Assembly (NCBI GenBank): GCA_944474755.1
Contig: OX104111.1
Span: 98,684,805-98,748,804 of the forward strand
Direction of reading: 5' to 3'
DNA length: 64,000 nt
Origin: Limnoperna fortunei
Taxonomy: Eukaryota > Mollusca > Bivalvia > Mytilida > Modiolidae
Positions 62,427 through 64,000 of this stretch are shown here, in pieces; within the stretch, counting starts at the first letter, position 1, and each line of letters begins with the position of its first letter. The notes beneath the pieces are model-generated. The model saw only the letters and a list, made by a program, of their open reading frames with translations. It had not been told where the DNA came from and did not search any database. A program made the translations under genes and the position numbers.

Positions 62427-64000
62427 ATGTATAATTTACTACTGGTTTGTCTGTATTTGGTTCTGTTTGTAATAGGTACGTATATTTATTATTTGTGTAT
62501 AAATTTTAAAATATTTTCATTATTTGTATTCATGTATTTACACATGGGGTTGCGGGTTCGAGTCTCAATTAGGCTGGGTGTTTTTATCGCCAATCTTAAT
62601 TGACAAGGATTGGCAGTTTTCCTGCTGAAGGATGGGATTATACATCAAATACTCCTGCTTCCTCCCCAAATAAAAACTAGACGCCGCGAAATAGTAGAAA
62701 AATTGCTGAATTAAACGCAAATCAGAAAAAAAACAACTAAAACAAACAGTAACAACTACTAACGGATTGTTGGTTTCATTTTTTTACCAAGGCAAAGTTG
62801 TTCAACTTATTATCAACCAAACAGCTATAACCCATCTACAAAGTGAGTCATAATTCAAACTTAAAGGCTGTAATTTTGATTGGTTTAAATAGTTACTGAC
62901 CTTCCCAATAACCTGATCATTTATTTCACATGTGATTTAGTTGTGTCGTAAACACATTTTAAGAAATCATATTGAATGCCCTAAATTTTGTCGAACATTT
63001 AGAAAATATCTACAAAAATATCTACAGTGTCATAGTTTAGAAAACTGACACAGTTTGTCTTTAGATGATTTTTTGAACATCTACACTGCAGAAATTTTAT
63101 ACACAGAGCTTCCATAAAATCTAACAGAGAAATCTACAGGAATTTAATTGCAAAATATGTTTCCTTCTTTTTACAGATGGCGTAGAAAGCCAAAGATACT
63201 ATTACTACAGTTACTACTACACGTACTATTATTACACGTACTACAGTTATTATAGCTATTCCTTGACACCTAGGTAAGATCTATATGATAGAGGTGCAGC
63301 CTAAATGCGACTATCGCATATTTCATAATTCATTACGTTACTTTCGAACACCTCTGAATTCCAGTGGACACATGACATCTCATACGACAATCTCCTCGCA
63401 AAGGATTCTGTGTATCCTACGTCAACCACGCCATCAGAGGTTGGTCATACAATTGCCAGCAATACAAACAATGCACCTCTGTGTTTGACAGCTAAGTAAG
63501 CCAGCAATACAAACAATGCACCTCTGTGTTTGACAGCTAAGTAAGCCAGCAATACAAACAATGCATCTCTGTGTTTGACAGCTAAGTAAGCCAGCAATAC
63601 AATCAATTCACCTCTGTGTTTGACAGCTACGTAACCCAGCAATACAAACAATGCACCTCTGTGTTTGACAGCTAAGTAAGCCAGCAATACAAACAATGCA
63701 CCTCTGTGTTTGACAGCTAAGTAAGCCAGCAATACAAACAATGCACCTCTGTGTTTGACAGCTAAGTAAGCCGGCAATACAAACAATGCTTCTCTGTGTT
63801 TGACAGCTAATTAAGCCAGCAATCCAAACAATGCACAGCTCTTTTTGACTGCTAAGTAAGCCAGCAATACAAACAATGCACCTCTGTGTTTGACAGCTAA
63901 GTAAGCCAGCAATACAAACAATGCATCTCTGTGTTTGACAGCTAAGTAAGCCAGCAATACAAACAATGCACCTCTGTGTTTGACTGCTAAGTAAGCCAGC
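62427..64000 (+). CDS. Gene 8: Tyr-rich membrane protein, 5' part only (truncated by window end)
   Basis: Two exons are visible: 62427-62475 (49 nt, donor GTACGT, phase 1) and 63177-63273 (97 nt, donor GTAAGA, phase 2). The leader MYNLLLVCLYLVLFVI differs from gene 7 at few positions. Exon 2 encodes DGVESQRYYYYSYYYTYY then YYTYYSYYSYSLTPR, a Tyr-rich ectodomain whose start (D-x-VES) matches gene 7. TM and tail exons should lie beyond the window. Intron 2 contains a 45-bp minisatellite that runs off the end. Confidence 0.72.
62545..62748 (+). mobile_element. SINE fragment in intron 1 of gene 8
   Basis: GTTGCGGGTTCGAGTCTC (box B), TTGACAAGGATTGGCAGTTT, AAAACTAGACGCCGCG and AAAATTGCTGAATTAAACGC. 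Confidence 0.6.
63455..64000 (+). repeat. 45-bp minisatellite, at least 12 units, in intron 2 of gene 8
   Basis: The unit GCCAGCAATACAAACAATGC...TTTGACAGCTAAGTAA starts at 63455 and repeats every 45 bases without indels to the window end. Its TTGACAGCTAAGTAAG part resembles the exon 2/intron 2 junction of genes 7 and 8 (TTGACA-C/G-CTAG/GTAAG), with A for G at the last exon base. One unit (from about 63815) is diverged. Confidence 0.93.

Noticed and set aside
63445..63786. 113-codon minus-strand frame with 15-residue repeats
   Set aside because: By-product of the 45-bp period; no splice or promoter context.
47922..64000. CRISPR-like appearance of regular repeats
   Set aside because: Repeats are head-to-tail without unique spacers and the DNA is eukaryotic.

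Overview
The window is AT-rich, intron-rich animal DNA. Intron sizes, tRNA-derived SINEs with a GTTAAACACCATTAA-type tail, and several LINE, Tc1-like and MITE relics fit a bivalve mollusc, probably a mussel-like species; this is inference, because no marker gene is present. No rRNA, intact tRNA, CRISPR array or bacterial operon is visible.

The organising theme is one tandem family of small four-exon genes, all on the + strand, with start codons at 1533, 9305, 17695, 26839, 30850, 38148, 56075 and 62427. The last runs off the window. Each encodes a short single-pass membrane protein: exon 1 gives a signal peptide (46, 55 or 49 nt), exon 2 a tyrosine-rich ectodomain, exon 3 a Gly-rich transmembrane helix plus a basic and Ser/Thr-rich juxtamembrane stretch, and exon 4 a Pro/Tyr-rich cytoplasmic tail. 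Intron phases are always 1, 2, 1, and the exon sums of the intact members are multiples of three. Genes 1-3 (subfamily A) end in YPPPSQ/YGPPP-type tails. Genes 4-7 (subfamily B) share a TIATVSGT-like juxtamembrane motif and mostly a GYTV tail motif, with PPPPxY/PPPY in genes 4 and 5. Gene 8 groups with B by its first two exons. Gene 1 has a premature in-frame TGA and gene 3 a frameshift plus stop. The architecture recalls Shisa/CYYR1/WBP1-type membrane adaptors, but no family identity is proven.

The most unusual feature is that several minisatellites lie on exon-intron boundaries of this family. A 70-bp unit repeated 67 times (47922-52606) carries the exon 2 splice acceptor of gene 6. A 60-bp unit repeated 11 times (57921-58580) carries the exon 3 donor of gene 7. 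Donor-derived repeats follow exon 2 of gene 7 (56876-57250). A 45-bp unit repeated at least 12 times follows exon 2 of gene 8 (63455 to the window end). The result is dozens of tandem candidate splice sites inside a tandem gene family.

Mobile DNA fills the spaces: a 5'-truncated LINE with an intact 800-codon RT frame (38702-41330), a decayed LINE on the minus strand (44280-47130), several pieces of a retroelement carrying a YDKRDDFNFPIVNF-type motif, a broken Tc1-like transposon with a nested repeat insertion, at least four MITE or foldback elements, two large palindromes, SINE fragments, and local tandem duplications. Genes 4-7 share a TGCGCA-centred element about 35-75 bp upstream of the ATG.
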